Of a DNA stretch of 34,448 bases, positions 15,022-23,423 are shown in pieces. A program made the position numbers and the translations under genes. The DNA comes from an uncultured Ruminococcus sp. (lineage in GTDB: Bacteria; Bacillota; Clostridia; Oscillospirales; CAG-272). The notes under the pieces were generated by a model that saw nothing but the letters and a program-made list of their open reading frames with translations, was not told the origin of the DNA and did not search any database. The DNA is taken from assembly GCA_902785485.1 (NCBI GenBank), contig CACZZA010000044.1, positions 1 through 34,448 on the forward strand, in the 5' to 3' direction. Every line of letters begins with the position of its first letter. Position 1 is the first letter of the stretch.

Positions 15022-17592
15022 ATGAAAAAATCGGTCTTTTCTGCAACGGGCATTGTTTTCGCGGCGATAGTGTTCGCCGTTATGCTCTCGCTGTTTACGG
15101 CGGGAGTTTCCGCGGAAAGCTTTGAGATCGCGCCGGGCAGCGACAGAGTCATATTCATCGCCGACGGCGCCGAGGGCGACGGAAGCTCCGCTTCAAGTCC
15201 GCTCAAAGCAAATCCCAAACCGTCGGGATTCAACGCGAACGATAAAAATCCCAAACACTATCTCCACACCGCGTTTTATCAGGCGACGGACGCCCTGAAA
15301 AACACGGGAGGCACCATCGTCGTCTGCGGAGAGGTGTTCCTCGGGATAAACGAGTCCTACGGCTCGGGCAGTTCCACGCGCGATGTGTTTACAGCGACCC
15401 TGAAAAAGCCGATCAAGATCACTTCCGTATATAACGGGGTCGATTACAGAGAGACGAACGGAGCGCGGATAGTCATCGATTATCCCGCCGAGATCGGGAT
15501 GAACGGCGAATCGGTCTGGGAAAACATCGACATCGTGACGTCGGGAGCCGACCGCGTGATCTCCTGCAACGGATACAGGACCGTATTCGGCGAGGGTATC
15601 AACTGCCGTCCGCTCGATCCCGAAAAAGCGGGAGACCCGCAACAGTACGTTTCGATCTCCGCGGGACACAGATACTCCGCGGCGGAGGGCAAGGATTTTC
15701 ACCTCATCGTCCGCAGCGGGACCTACAACTGCATAGCGGGCGGAGTCTGGGGAGTGCTTACAAACACTTCGCTCCGTAGCGTGAACGTGTATCTGACCCT
15801 CGAGGGAGAGACGACCGTTCTCAACAGAGTGGTCGGAACGTCTTATCAGAAGACCCCGTTCGGAGGAAGCGTCTTCCTTACGATAAACGGCGGCAAATAC
15901 AACGGATATATCTACGGCGGAGGCCCGACCGCCTTCATCAACTCCAACGCAGAATTCAACCTGACTGTCAACGGCGGCGATTTCTCCGGGATAGAGAGCA
16001 TCGCTCCGCTCGATCCTGAGGCTGATGCGGAATACAAGGTCAAAAAACCGACCGTGGATCTGTCGCTCGTTTCCAAAGCGGACAGTAATGTCGTGACGGA
16101 CGTTTGCGCCAAGCTCGAAGGATTTGCCGAAAAAGACGTATTTCTTCCCGCCTGGCGAAAAGCCGAGCTTGCCGGAGAAGCATTTGTTTACGGAGACGCG
16201 AACGGCGACGGACTCGTCACCGTTGCCGATATGGTAAGGTTGAAAAGGTTCTTTGCCGAATTCGACTACTCGTCCGGAACGTCCGGCATTCCGCTCGGCA
16301 AAGGAGCGGACGCGAACGGCGACGGGAAGTATTCTTTGCTCGACGTTATCCGTCTTAAAAAATATTTTGCCGCGTATGACTATGCGACGCGCGTTTCTGC
16401 CGTGGTACTCGGACCCGAAAACGGAGGGCAGGGCACGTCCGACCCGACTCCGGAGATCCCGAGTATAGACGACTACGTCTTCGATCCCTCTAAATATACC
16501 TTCACTCAGAAGTTCCCGGCTCCGACGGGCGACCGCCGCGAGGTAGTCAAGAACTATATGCTGTCGATGTACGACTTCGAGTGGACTCCCGCAGAGACCT
16601 TCACGGTGGGATGGAAAAACACCGGCGACTTCGGAGTCAATCTCAAATACACCGCCGGAACGACGTACAAGGGAATGGTCTATTCGCAGACCTGCGCCGA
16701 TCTCGACCTGTTCGAGCAGTACCTGTCCGACGGCAAATTCAAGGAAAACACATATTATTATGAAGAAGTCGTGGGAAATCACTGCTCCGCCTCGATGGTC
16801 ATGGCGTACGAACAGCTGATCGACCTTCCGATGAACGGCAGCCTCAAGCCCGCTCCCGTCCGCAAGGGACTTCTGATGTTCCCCGTTGACGAGGACGGAA
16901 ACGAGGTCCTCGTCAATCCGACGGACAAAGGATACAGCACCTGGTATTCTTCGACCGTGTTCGAGATAAACGGCGAGGAGAACGTCTACAAGGCTTATTC
17001 GCTGCTCGATACGGGCGACATCCTGTATAAGAATATCCCGGGGACCGGACATACCCGTATGGTCGACTACGTGGAGACGGTAACGGACGACGACGGCAAA
17101 ATAGATCCGGCTAAATCGTTCGTTTATACGATTGAACAGACCAACGCGTTCGACAAGACTCGCAAGGACGGAGTCAATACCACCTGGTGGATCGACCACG
17201 CGTACAGCTTCAGCGCGCTCTTTTCCACTAGATTCATGCCGGTCACGCTCTGCGCTTACCACAACAACGAGCCTCTGCACGACGCGTGGATACTCTACAA
17301 CGGCAACAACACCGCCGCGAACGCGTCGAAGATCCTTTACGGAGAAGTCAAGTCGAACTTCCCGCTCAACTACGTGCGTCTGACGCTTTCAGACAGTACG
17401 GGAAAAGTCGTTTCCGAGTCTAAGATGTATCTTGACGTTTCGGCAAATCGTGCCTGCTACTCGGTGTCTGTCAACGAATACCGGGCGGCGCTGTTCGAGG
17501 GAGTCCCCTCCGGCACCTACACTTTCAACATCCGCGCGGGCATCGCGCGCGGCGGATGCGACGTCGAAACCTTTGAGATAACAATACCGTAA
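15022..17592 (+). CDS. Secreted dockerin protein with NlpC/P60-like domain
   Basis: This 856-residue protein has a signal peptide (cleavage near Ala31). Residues 41-378 form a beta-helix-like module rich in short Gly-turn strands (GGTIVVCGE, INGGKYNGYIYGGG, VNGGDFSG). Residues 390-450 are a dockerin with two calcium loops: Asp392, Asn394, Asp396, Asp403 and Asp430, Asn432, Asp434, Asp441, each followed by an LKR/LKK helix. Residues 480-856 form a domain I read as a divergent NlpC/P60-like hydrolase. It has Cys588 in GNHCSASM, TGDILYK, His677 in GHTRMV and a polar residue 28 further on (Glu705 in YTIEQT). Dockerins dock enzymes onto cohesin scaffolds outside the cell. It is paralogous to the next gene, 11 bases downstream. 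The module order, with the dockerin in the middle, is uncommon. Confidence 0.85.
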   Translation: MKKSVFSATGIVFAAIVFAVMLSLFTAGVSAESFEIAPGSDRVIFIADGAEGDGSSASSPLKANPKPSGFNANDKNPKHYLHTAFYQATDALKNTGGTIVVCGEVFLGINESYGSGSSTRDVFTATLKKPIKITSVYNGVDYRETNGARIVIDYPAEIGMNGESVWENIDIVTSGADRVISCNGYRTVFGEGINCRPLDPEKAGDPQQYVSISAGHRYSAAEGKDFHLIVRSGTYNCIAGGVWGVLTNTSLRSVNVYLTLEGETTVLNRVVGTSYQKTPFGGSVFLTINGGKYNGYIYGGGPTAFINSNAEFNLTVNGGDFSGIESIAPLDPEADAEYKVKKPTVDLSLVSKADSNVVTDVCAKLEGFAEKDVFLPAWRKAELAGEAFVYGDANGDGLVTVADMVRLKRFFAEFDYSSGTSGIPLGKGADANGDGKYSLLDVIRLKKYFAAYDYATRVSAVVLGPENGGQGTSDPTPEIPSIDDYVFDPSKYTFTQKFPAPTGDRREVVKNYMLSMYDFEWTPAETFTVGWKNTGDFGVNLKYTAGTTYKGMVYSQTCADLDLFEQYLSDGKFKENTYYYEEVVGNHCSASMVMAYEQLIDLPMNGSLKPAPVRKGLLMFPVDEDGNEVLVNPTDKGYSTWYSSTVFEINGEENVYKAYSLLDTGDILYKNIPGTGHTRMVDYVETVTDDDGKIDPAKSFVYTIEQTNAFDKTRKDGVNTTWWIDHAYSFSALFSTRFMPVTLCAYHNNEPLHDAWILYNGNNTAANASKILYGEVKSNFPLNYVRLTLSDSTGKVVSESKMYLDVSANRACYSVSVNEYRAALFEGVPSGTYTFNIRAGIARGGCDVETFEITIP

Positions 17593-17603
17593 GGGGAAAG
17601 AAT

Positions 17604-20600
17604 ATGAAAAAGGCAAAGCTTTTGATATTTGCGCTGTGTCTTGCGCTCCTGTCCGCGGCGCTTCTAAGTCTGCCCGCCTCGGCTGACGGAGGTTCTCCGG
17701 TCGAACTGCCTCCCTCGGATAAAGTCATATTCGTCTCGGACGGAGGCACGGGAGACGGAAGCTCGCCGCAAAGTCCGCTCAAGGCGGATCCGGCTCCGGA
17801 AGGGTACGATCCGACGGTGCAGTATCCGAAAAATTATATGACGACGTCTTTGTATCAGGCGGCGAAAATGCTCGCCGATACGGGCGGAACGATAGTCATC
17901 TGCGGGCGCTTTACGCTCAACAACGCCAATACCTGCGGTTCGCAGTACAGTTACCATGATTTTGTGTTTCCGAACAGCGCTCACACGCTTCGCCTGACGT
18001 CCGTATATAACGGAGTCGACTACCGTAAGACTAAAAGCGCCTTTCTGTACGTTACCGAGGGAGCGCATATCATCTTCGGAAGCGACGTCATAATGGAAAA
18101 CATGGACGTCGTGACGGCGGGGACGGACCGCTCGATCTGCTTCAACTACCACACGGGATACGTCGGAGAGGGAGTCAACTGCTACCCGATCGATCCGGCG
18201 AGGGCGGGACAACCCGAGCATTATATCTCGCTCGCCGCGGGGCACAGATACGCGGGCGCGTCGAACAGACACGTCGAGATGTACGTAAATTCCGGGACGT
18301 ACAACAAGATCGTCGGAGGACAGTGGGGTACCACGACGACCCAATGGAACGGCAAGACTCCTTCAAGTTACACCAATACCTGTCAAAACGTGTCGACGTA
18401 TCTCTGTCTCGGAGGTACGACGAGAGTCCTTGAACGCGTCGTCGGTTCGACGGATAAAAGCACAGCGTTCGGAGGAGCTGTCGTCATACGCATCACGGGC
18501 GGAACTTACGAGGGCGATATAATCGGCGGAAGCGAGGTGTCGTTCATCAATAATTCCGCTACCGCGTATTTCGTGATAACGGGCGGAGATTTTACGAGAG
18601 TCAGATCCGTGACTCCGCAGGTGAGCGGAGCCAAGGGGTACGCTCCCGCCGACACACAACTCGATCTTTCGTCTTTCAAACAGAGCGACGCCGCCTCTTT
18701 TTATTCGTTATACAATGCCGTCTACGGCTTCGGCTCGGAAAACGTCGTTCTTCCCGAGTGGTATTATTCCGGCGAGATCTCCGAGGATCCGGTCGTCGTC
18801 GACGACTCCGGACGCGTGATATTTATCGCGGACGGCGCGACAGGCAACGGAAAATCCGCTTCAAGTCCGCTCAAAGCGACGGTAAATCCGAACGCCGGGA
18901 TCAAAAAGTACCTGAACACCTCTTTCTATCAGGCGATTGACGCGCTCAAAAACGAAGGCGGAACGGTCGTCATCTGCGGCGAGGTCATGATAGGGATAGA
19001 CGAGACCGAGGACAACGGAAGCTCTACCACCCGCGACCTCATCACGCCTTATTTCACAAAACCGATAAAATTCACATCTGTCTATGGCGGCGTAGATTAC
19101 CGCAAGACGAACGGCGCGCGTCTGCTGATCAAAACGCCCGCAGAGCTTTGCATCAACGGCGAATCAGTATGGGAAAACATCGACATCGTGACGGACGGGA
19201 CCGACAGATGTATTTCGTTCAACGTGTATAAGACTCTGTTCGGAAACGGGATAAACTGCTATCCGAAGAATTATTCCGACAGAGGCACGGCGAAAAACTA
19301 TATCTCGCTTTCGGCGGGACACAGGTACAGCGCCCTTTCAAATCGCGTTCTCGACCTAACCATCCGCTCCGGGACTTATAATATAATCGCGGGCGCCGGC
19401 TGGGGTACGCTCGCTTCTCTCGCGTCGAGCAACGTTACGACGAACCTCACGCTTGAGGGAACGACGAGAGTCCTCGGGCAGGTCGTCGGAAGCATACCGA
19501 AGACCTCGCCGTTCGGCGGATACGTCAATATCACCGTAAACGGGGGCACTTACGAATGTGACATCGACGGCGGCGGACCGACCTCGTTCACGAATACCGA
19601 CGCCTCGGTAATTATAAAGATCAGAGGCGGAAACTTCAATTCGCTGAAGTCGCTGAGTCCCCTCGTCGCCGGCGCGTCGGGCAACAGTCCTGTTAACAAA
19701 AAACTCGACCTTTCGGAATTCCCGGAGGAGATGAGAACGAGTTTTGAAGCGCTTTATTCGCATATCGCGGAGTTTTCGGCGCAAGAGATAATATTCCCCT
19801 CGTGGTGGGGAGATCAGGGTGGGACCGTTGATCCCGGAATCTCGCCGGGAAGCTACGGCGACGCGACCGGAGACGGCGTCATCGACACGATCGACATAGT
19901 CAGGCTCAAACGGTATTTTTCCGAGTACGACTACACATCCGGCGAGTCGACGGTCGGCGTGACTTCCGGAGCGGACGTGAACGGCGACGGAAAGATCTCA
20001 TCACTTGACATAGTAAGATTAAAGAGGTATTTTGCAATGTACGACACTTATCTCGGACGCTCTTACGTAAGGCTCGGACCGGAGTTCTCCGTGCCGTCCA
20101 CGGGCGAGCCGGCTGATCCTCCGTTCGTTCCGGATCCGGCTGATTACACGTTCATTGAAAAGTTTGAAGCGCCCAAAGGAAACGTACGCGATACGGTCGT
20201 CAACTATATGCTCGATATGGCGAAGGTCGAGTGGACTCCGTCGAAGGATTTCACCATCACCTACCCGGGCGGATCGTTCGCGGTCAACCTGCCTTTCAAG
20301 GCGGGTACGACGTACAGGGGCCTCACCTATTCCGATACGATCTGTACTCTCGATATGTTCGAGTACTTCATGAGCGGCGGACGTTTCACCCCGCCCGGAG
20401 CGGTAGACTATAAGTCCATCGTCGGCAACAACTGCTCGCAGTCGATGGTCCTCGCGTTCCAGCAGGTCGTGAATCTTCCGCTTCAGGGAACGCTGAAGCC
20501 GAACTCCCCGAGAAGACAGCTGCTTATGTTCCCGCTCGACGAAGAGGGCAAAGAAACGCTCGTCAACCCGACGGACAGAGGGTACGGCGACAACTGGTAC

Positions 20601-21236
20601 ACTCCCGAACTCAAGCAGATCAACTCCGAAGAAGCGTTCTACAAGGCGTATTCACGCCTCGGACCGGGAGACATCCTCTATAAATCGGTGAGGACGAACG
20701 GACATACCCGTCTCGTCGACAAGGTGAACGTCGTACGCAACCTCGACGGAAGCATCAACGCTTCCCGTTCGGTCGTATATACCATCGAGCAGACCAACCA
20801 GTTCGACAAGACGCGCAATGACGGAGTGCAGACGACGTGGTGGATCGACCACGCATACAGCTTCCGCGCGCTTTACGATACCGACTTTATGCCGGTCACG
20901 CTCTGCATTTACAACAACGGCAAGGTCCCGCAGGACGCGTATATCACGTTCGACGGCAAAAACTCCGACCCGACGAAGGTCGTTGACACGCTCAACGGAG
21001 AAGTCGCGTCGAACTTCCCGCTCGATTACGTGATCTGCGAAGTCGTCGACGCCGGCGGAAACGTGCGCGCGCGGACTATCGGCTTCGACTGGGTGGCGAC
21101 TTATTCCTACGACGTTTCCGCAAAAAAGAACGAGCTTTTCTCCTCTCTCGCAAAGGGAAGCTACAAGCTCAATATCCGCGCGGGGATCGCGCGCGGAGGG
21201 TGCGAGGTCGCTTCGATTGACATTGTGATAGGTTAA
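17604..21236 (+). CDS. Secreted dockerin protein with duplicated N-terminal module
   Basis: This 1210-residue paralogue of the preceding protein has a signal peptide (cleavage near Ala27). It carries two copies of the beta-helix-like module at about residues 39-390 and 403-738, each opening with a VIFxxDGxxGxG motif. A dockerin follows at 751-815 (Asp753, Thr755, Asp757, Asp764; Asp791, Asn793, Asp795, Asp802). The C-terminal NlpC/P60-like domain spans about 835-1210. The putative catalytic residues keep the spacing of the first protein: Cys944 in GNNCSQSM, GPGDILYK, His1034 in GHTRLV, Glu1062 in YTIEQT. Only one loop ligand departs from consensus (Thr755). It probably shares a transcript with the gene before it, and a strong terminator follows the stop. 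The substrate is unknown; a cell-wall or protein target is plausible. Confidence 0.85.
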   Translation: MKKAKLLIFALCLALLSAALLSLPASADGGSPVELPPSDKVIFVSDGGTGDGSSPQSPLKADPAPEGYDPTVQYPKNYMTTSLYQAAKMLADTGGTIVICGRFTLNNANTCGSQYSYHDFVFPNSAHTLRLTSVYNGVDYRKTKSAFLYVTEGAHIIFGSDVIMENMDVVTAGTDRSICFNYHTGYVGEGVNCYPIDPARAGQPEHYISLAAGHRYAGASNRHVEMYVNSGTYNKIVGGQWGTTTTQWNGKTPSSYTNTCQNVSTYLCLGGTTRVLERVVGSTDKSTAFGGAVVIRITGGTYEGDIIGGSEVSFINNSATAYFVITGGDFTRVRSVTPQVSGAKGYAPADTQLDLSSFKQSDAASFYSLYNAVYGFGSENVVLPEWYYSGEISEDPVVVDDSGRVIFIADGATGNGKSASSPLKATVNPNAGIKKYLNTSFYQAIDALKNEGGTVVICGEVMIGIDETEDNGSSTTRDLITPYFTKPIKFTSVYGGVDYRKTNGARLLIKTPAELCINGESVWENIDIVTDGTDRCISFNVYKTLFGNGINCYPKNYSDRGTAKNYISLSAGHRYSALSNRVLDLTIRSGTYNIIAGAGWGTLASLASSNVTTNLTLEGTTRVLGQVVGSIPKTSPFGGYVNITVNGGTYECDIDGGGPTSFTNTDASVIIKIRGGNFNSLKSLSPLVAGASGNSPVNKKLDLSEFPEEMRTSFEALYSHIAEFSAQEIIFPSWWGDQGGTVDPGISPGSYGDATGDGVIDTIDIVRLKRYFSEYDYTSGESTVGVTSGADVNGDGKISSLDIVRLKRYFAMYDTYLGRSYVRLGPEFSVPSTGEPADPPFVPDPADYTFIEKFEAPKGNVRDTVVNYMLDMAKVEWTPSKDFTITYPGGSFAVNLPFKAGTTYRGLTYSDTICTLDMFEYFMSGGRFTPPGAVDYKSIVGNNCSQSMVLAFQQVVNLPLQGTLKPNSPRRQLLMFPLDEEGKETLVNPTDRGYGDNWYTPELKQINSEEAFYKAYSRLGPGDILYKSVRTNGHTRLVDKVNVVRNLDGSINASRSVVYTIEQTNQFDKTRNDGVQTTWWIDHAYSFRALYDTDFMPVTLCIYNNGKVPQDAYITFDGKNSDPTKVVDTLNGEVASNFPLDYVICEVVDAGGNVRARTIGFDWVATYSYDVSAKKNELFSSLAKGSYKLNIRAGIARGGCEVASIDIVIG
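17718..19818 (+). repeat. Two tandem copies of one coding module
   Basis: Within the 1210-residue gene, bases 17718-18773 and 18810-19818 encode two clearly homologous modules. Both hold, in order, a VIF-DG-G-G start, SSPLKA, an FYQA helix, GGT-V-CG, TSVY-GVDYRKT, WENIDIVT or a close form, GxGxNCYP, SAGHRY, SGTYN-I-G, a Gly-rich turn, and an FPxW or LPxW end. Their amino-acid identity is moderate, not recent, and the gene 17592 upstream carries a third copy. Confidence 0.8.
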
Positions 21237-21244
21237 ACTGTTTT

Positions 21245-21275
21245 CCGCCCCGTTTTTTCGGGGCGGGATTTTTTT
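21245..21275 (+). terminator. Terminator after the dockerin genes
   Basis: CCGCCCCG (21245-21252) pairs with CGGGGCGG (21259-21266) around six T, followed by GA and seven T. A classic strong intrinsic terminator nine bases after the stop. Confidence 0.93.
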
Positions 21276-21284
21276 GAAAAAATA

Positions 21285-21313
21285 TTGACAGTCAAGAGAA
21301 CCTGTGATATAAT
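21285..21313 (+). promoter_or_regulatory. Strong sigma-A promoter of the zinc-ribbon gene
   Basis: A perfect TTGACA (21285-21290), 17 bases, and a perfect TATAAT (21308-21313) that is also an extended -10 (TGATATAAT). The leader to the start codon is about 26 bases. Confidence 0.93.
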
Positions 21314-21345
21314 CAATTGAACTTTATCAAAGGGGGGCGTTTGGA

Positions 21346-22035
21346 TTGAGGATATGCAACAACTGCGGGACTGCTTTGAAAGAGAATGAAACGATCTGCC
21401 CGAAGTGCGGAGAATACTGTTCGAAGGAGTCGTTGAATGACAAGGCTTTTTACCGGAAAGAAGTCAACAAGGCGTTCAGATTCGCAAAAGCGGTACGTTG
21501 GTTCAGGACTGCGCTGTGGATCCTATTGGTCGGATTGATGTTCAGCAATTCGATCGTGGGAGCGATAATCTTTATTTTCACTCTGATCCCGCTTATCGTT
21601 CTGACGGTTTTTTCGTTCAAATTCAAAAGTACGGCTAAATCGGAGAGGTATCTTAAAAAGCATAACAGAATGGACGTCATTGACAAGATCAGTTCGGATC
21701 TCGTCGTGTTGTCGAACGGGACCTTTTCGGCGAACAAGGACGTCATATTCCAGCAGAAGCCCGGCGTAGTGATCCCGCTTGACGACGTAAAAGAAGTTCT
21801 CGCGACAGACTCGCCCGGAAAGATCGTGACCGTTCTGTTCTTCTTGTTTTCGAGCCTCATTATTTTTCTTCCGTTCCTTTTGTCAAAGGAAATGTCGATG
21901 CGTGAGGACAACGTCAGGTTTTTCATGAAGGATGGGACTTACCTCGACCTTGAAGTCAAGCAGTACGAGTTCGCCCGGTGGCTCAGAAGCAATCCCGACG
22001 CGCTTCCGAAGGATACGTTGGTTACGGGACTTTGA
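21346..22035 (+). CDS. Zinc-ribbon membrane protein
   Basis: The 229-residue protein opens with a zinc ribbon, CNNCG and CPKCGEYC (Cys4, Cys7, Cys19, Cys22), followed by a basic stretch. Two membrane segments lie at about residues 49-66 and 70-88. A soluble part resembles the small PH-like beta domain of membrane-bound bacterial proteins (TFSANKDVIFQQKPGVVIPLDDV), then comes a third segment near residue 165 and a short C-terminal domain. No enzyme motif is visible. The start is TTG at 21346: GGGGGGCG lies eight bases upstream and the first zinc cysteine is only the fourth residue, so no ATG downstream would keep the domain. A powerful promoter with a weak start codon suggests tuned expression. 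Confidence 0.75.
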   Translation: MRICNNCGTALKENETICPKCGEYCSKESLNDKAFYRKEVNKAFRFAKAVRWFRTALWILLVGLMFSNSIVGAIIFIFTLIPLIVLTVFSFKFKSTAKSERYLKKHNRMDVIDKISSDLVVLSNGTFSANKDVIFQQKPGVVIPLDDVKEVLATDSPGKIVTVLFFLFSSLIIFLPFLLSKEMSMREDNVRFFMKDGTYLDLEVKQYEFARWLRSNPDALPKDTLVTGL

Positions 22036-22055
22036 AAAATATCGCAAAAAACCAC

Positions 22056-22084
22056 TTGAATTATTTTTCAAACTGTGATATACT
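22056..22084 (+). promoter_or_regulatory. Sigma-A promoter of the pheST leader
   Basis: TTGAAT (22056-22061), 17 bases, then TATACT (22079-22084) preceded by TGTGA. Transcription would start near 22091, just before the T-box leader. Confidence 0.75.
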
Positions 22085-22094
22085 TACTTCCGTA

Positions 22095-22355
22095 ATTATA
22101 TAAACGCTGTGATGGAGTCAGGCAAGACGGAAAAGTCCCCCGCCAGAGAGAGGCCCGATACGCTGGGAGAGCCTCGCGGGACGCGTCGGCGCCGTTTCGC
22201 TCCGGAGCGCGGCGGGTGAAAAACGCAGTAGTCCGCCGCGGGTGTCGCGCCGTTACACGCGAAAAAGAGAGTCCGCTTTTATGCGGAAAACACGGGTGGT
22301 ACCGCGGAAAGATAAACGCTTTTCGTCCCTTATTCGGGGCGGAAAGCGTTTTAAT
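22095..22355 (+). promoter_or_regulatory. T-box riboswitch, probably tRNA(Phe)
   Basis: The leader contains the T-box motif GGGTGGTACCGCG at 22294-22306; its UGGU would pair with an ACCA tRNA end, agreeing with the A discriminator of tRNA(Phe). Upstream lie the stem I elements: AGAGAG (about 22146-22151), a GCTG loop and AGTAG (about 22229-22233). TTC at 22196-22198 is a candidate Phe specifier, but I assign the amino acid mainly from the downstream pheST genes. The terminator is an AAACGC-type hairpin at 22314-22352 ending in TTTTAATTTT. Uncharged tRNA(Phe) would stabilise the antiterminator and turn on pheS-pheT. Confidence 0.9.
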
Positions 22356-22358
22356 TTT
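22314..22358 (+). terminator. T-box regulated terminator
   Basis: AAACGCTTTTCGTCCC pairs with GGGGCGGAAAGCGTTT around a short loop, followed by TTAATTTT. It competes with the antiterminator that holds the T-box sequence at 22294-22306. Confidence 0.85.
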
Positions 22359-22391
22359 GAATATTATTAAATTACTTTCAGGAGATATGCT

Positions 22392-23405
22392 ATGAAAGAA
22401 AAACTCGAACAGATAAGGAGAGAGGCGGAGGAAAGACTCAAGGCGCAGAACGTCGACCTTGAAGAATTACGCATCCGTTTTCTCGGCAAAAAGGGCGAAC
22501 TGACGTCCGTTTTGCGCGGTATGGGCGCTCTCACTCCCGAGGAGAGACCGGTCATCGGTCAGATGGCGAACGAGGTGCGCGCGTATATCGAAAAGGCTAT
22601 CGCCGAAAAGGGCGAGGAGCTGAAAAAAGAACTGCTGAAAAGCAAGCTCAAAAAAGAAAGACTCGACGTCACGATGCCGGGAAACGCTCCGAAGGTCGGC
22701 AAGCGTCATCCGCTCGCCAAAGTCGAGATGGAGATGTGGGACATCTTCCTCGGAATGGGCTTTGACATCGCCGAAGGACCGGAGGTCGAGTACGACTACT
22801 ACCGCTTCCAGGCGCTGAACATCCCCGAGAACCATCCGGCGCGCGACACGCAGGACACATTCTACGTCACGCCCAAGATCCTGCTCAGGAGCCAGACCTC
22901 TCCCGTTCAGGCGAGGGTCATGGAAAAACAGAAGCCGCCGATACGCATAATCTCGCCCGGACGCGTCTACCGCTCCGACGAAGTCGACGCGACCCACTCC
23001 CCGATGTTCCATCAGCTCGAGGGACTCGTCGTCGACAAGGGGATCACGATGGGCGACCTCAAGGGAACGCTCGAGCTTTTCGCTCAGAAGATGTTCGGCG
23101 AAAAGACGAGGATACGTTTCCGTCCGCACCACTTCCCGTTCACCGAGCCGTCGGCCGAGGTCGACGTCAGCTGCTTCGTCTGCGGCGGCAAGGGATGCCG
23201 CGTCTGCAAGGGCGAGGGCTGGATCGAAATTCTCGGCGCGGGCATGGTACACCCGAACGTACTGCGCAACTGCGGCATCGACCCGGATGTCTATTCCGGT
23301 TTTGCGTTCGGTATGGGTATCGAGAGGATAGTCATGTGTAAATACGGCATCGACGATATGCGCCTGCTCTACGAAAACGACGTGCGCTTCCTCGAACAGT
23401 TCTGA
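22392..23405 (+). CDS. pheS: Phenylalanyl-tRNA synthetase alpha subunit
   Basis: The 337-residue protein is full length. An N-terminal coiled-coil arm (about residues 1-90) binds the tRNA. The class II catalytic core shows [19 protein letters not shown], the [12 protein letters not shown] motif near residue 155, [15 protein letters not shown] near 200, and motif 3 [18 protein letters not shown] near 305. The CFVCGGKGC insertion near residue 260 is normal for this subunit in Firmicutes. PheS and PheT form the (alpha-beta)2 enzyme that charges tRNA(Phe). AGGAG lies before the ATG and pheT follows after 18 bases. Expression should be controlled by the T-box leader. Confidence 0.98.
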   Translation: MKEKLEQIRREAEERLKAQNVDLEELRIRFLGKKGELTSVLRGMGALTPEERPVIGQMANEVRAYIEKAIAEKGEELKKELLKSKLKKERLDVTMPGNAPKVGKRHPLAKVEMEMWDIFLGMGFDIAEGPEVEYDYYRFQALNIPENHPARDTQDTFYVTPKILLRSQTSPVQARVMEKQKPPIRIISPGRVYRSDEVDATHSPMFHQLEGLVVDKGITMGDLKGTLELFAQKMFGEKTRIRFRPHHFPFTEPSAEVDVSCFVCGGKGCRVCKGEGWIEILGAGMVHPNVLRNCGIDPDVYSGFAFGMGIERIVMCKYGIDDMRLLYENDVRFLEQF

Positions 23406-23423
23406 ACGAAAGGAGTATGGAAA

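Noticed and set aside
15193..17280. A 695-codon open frame on the minus strand opposite the first dockerin gene
   Set aside because: It is antisense to a protein with a signal peptide, dockerin and paralogue. Its translation is rich in Arg, Val and His with no recognisable domain. It results from the codon bias of the real gene.
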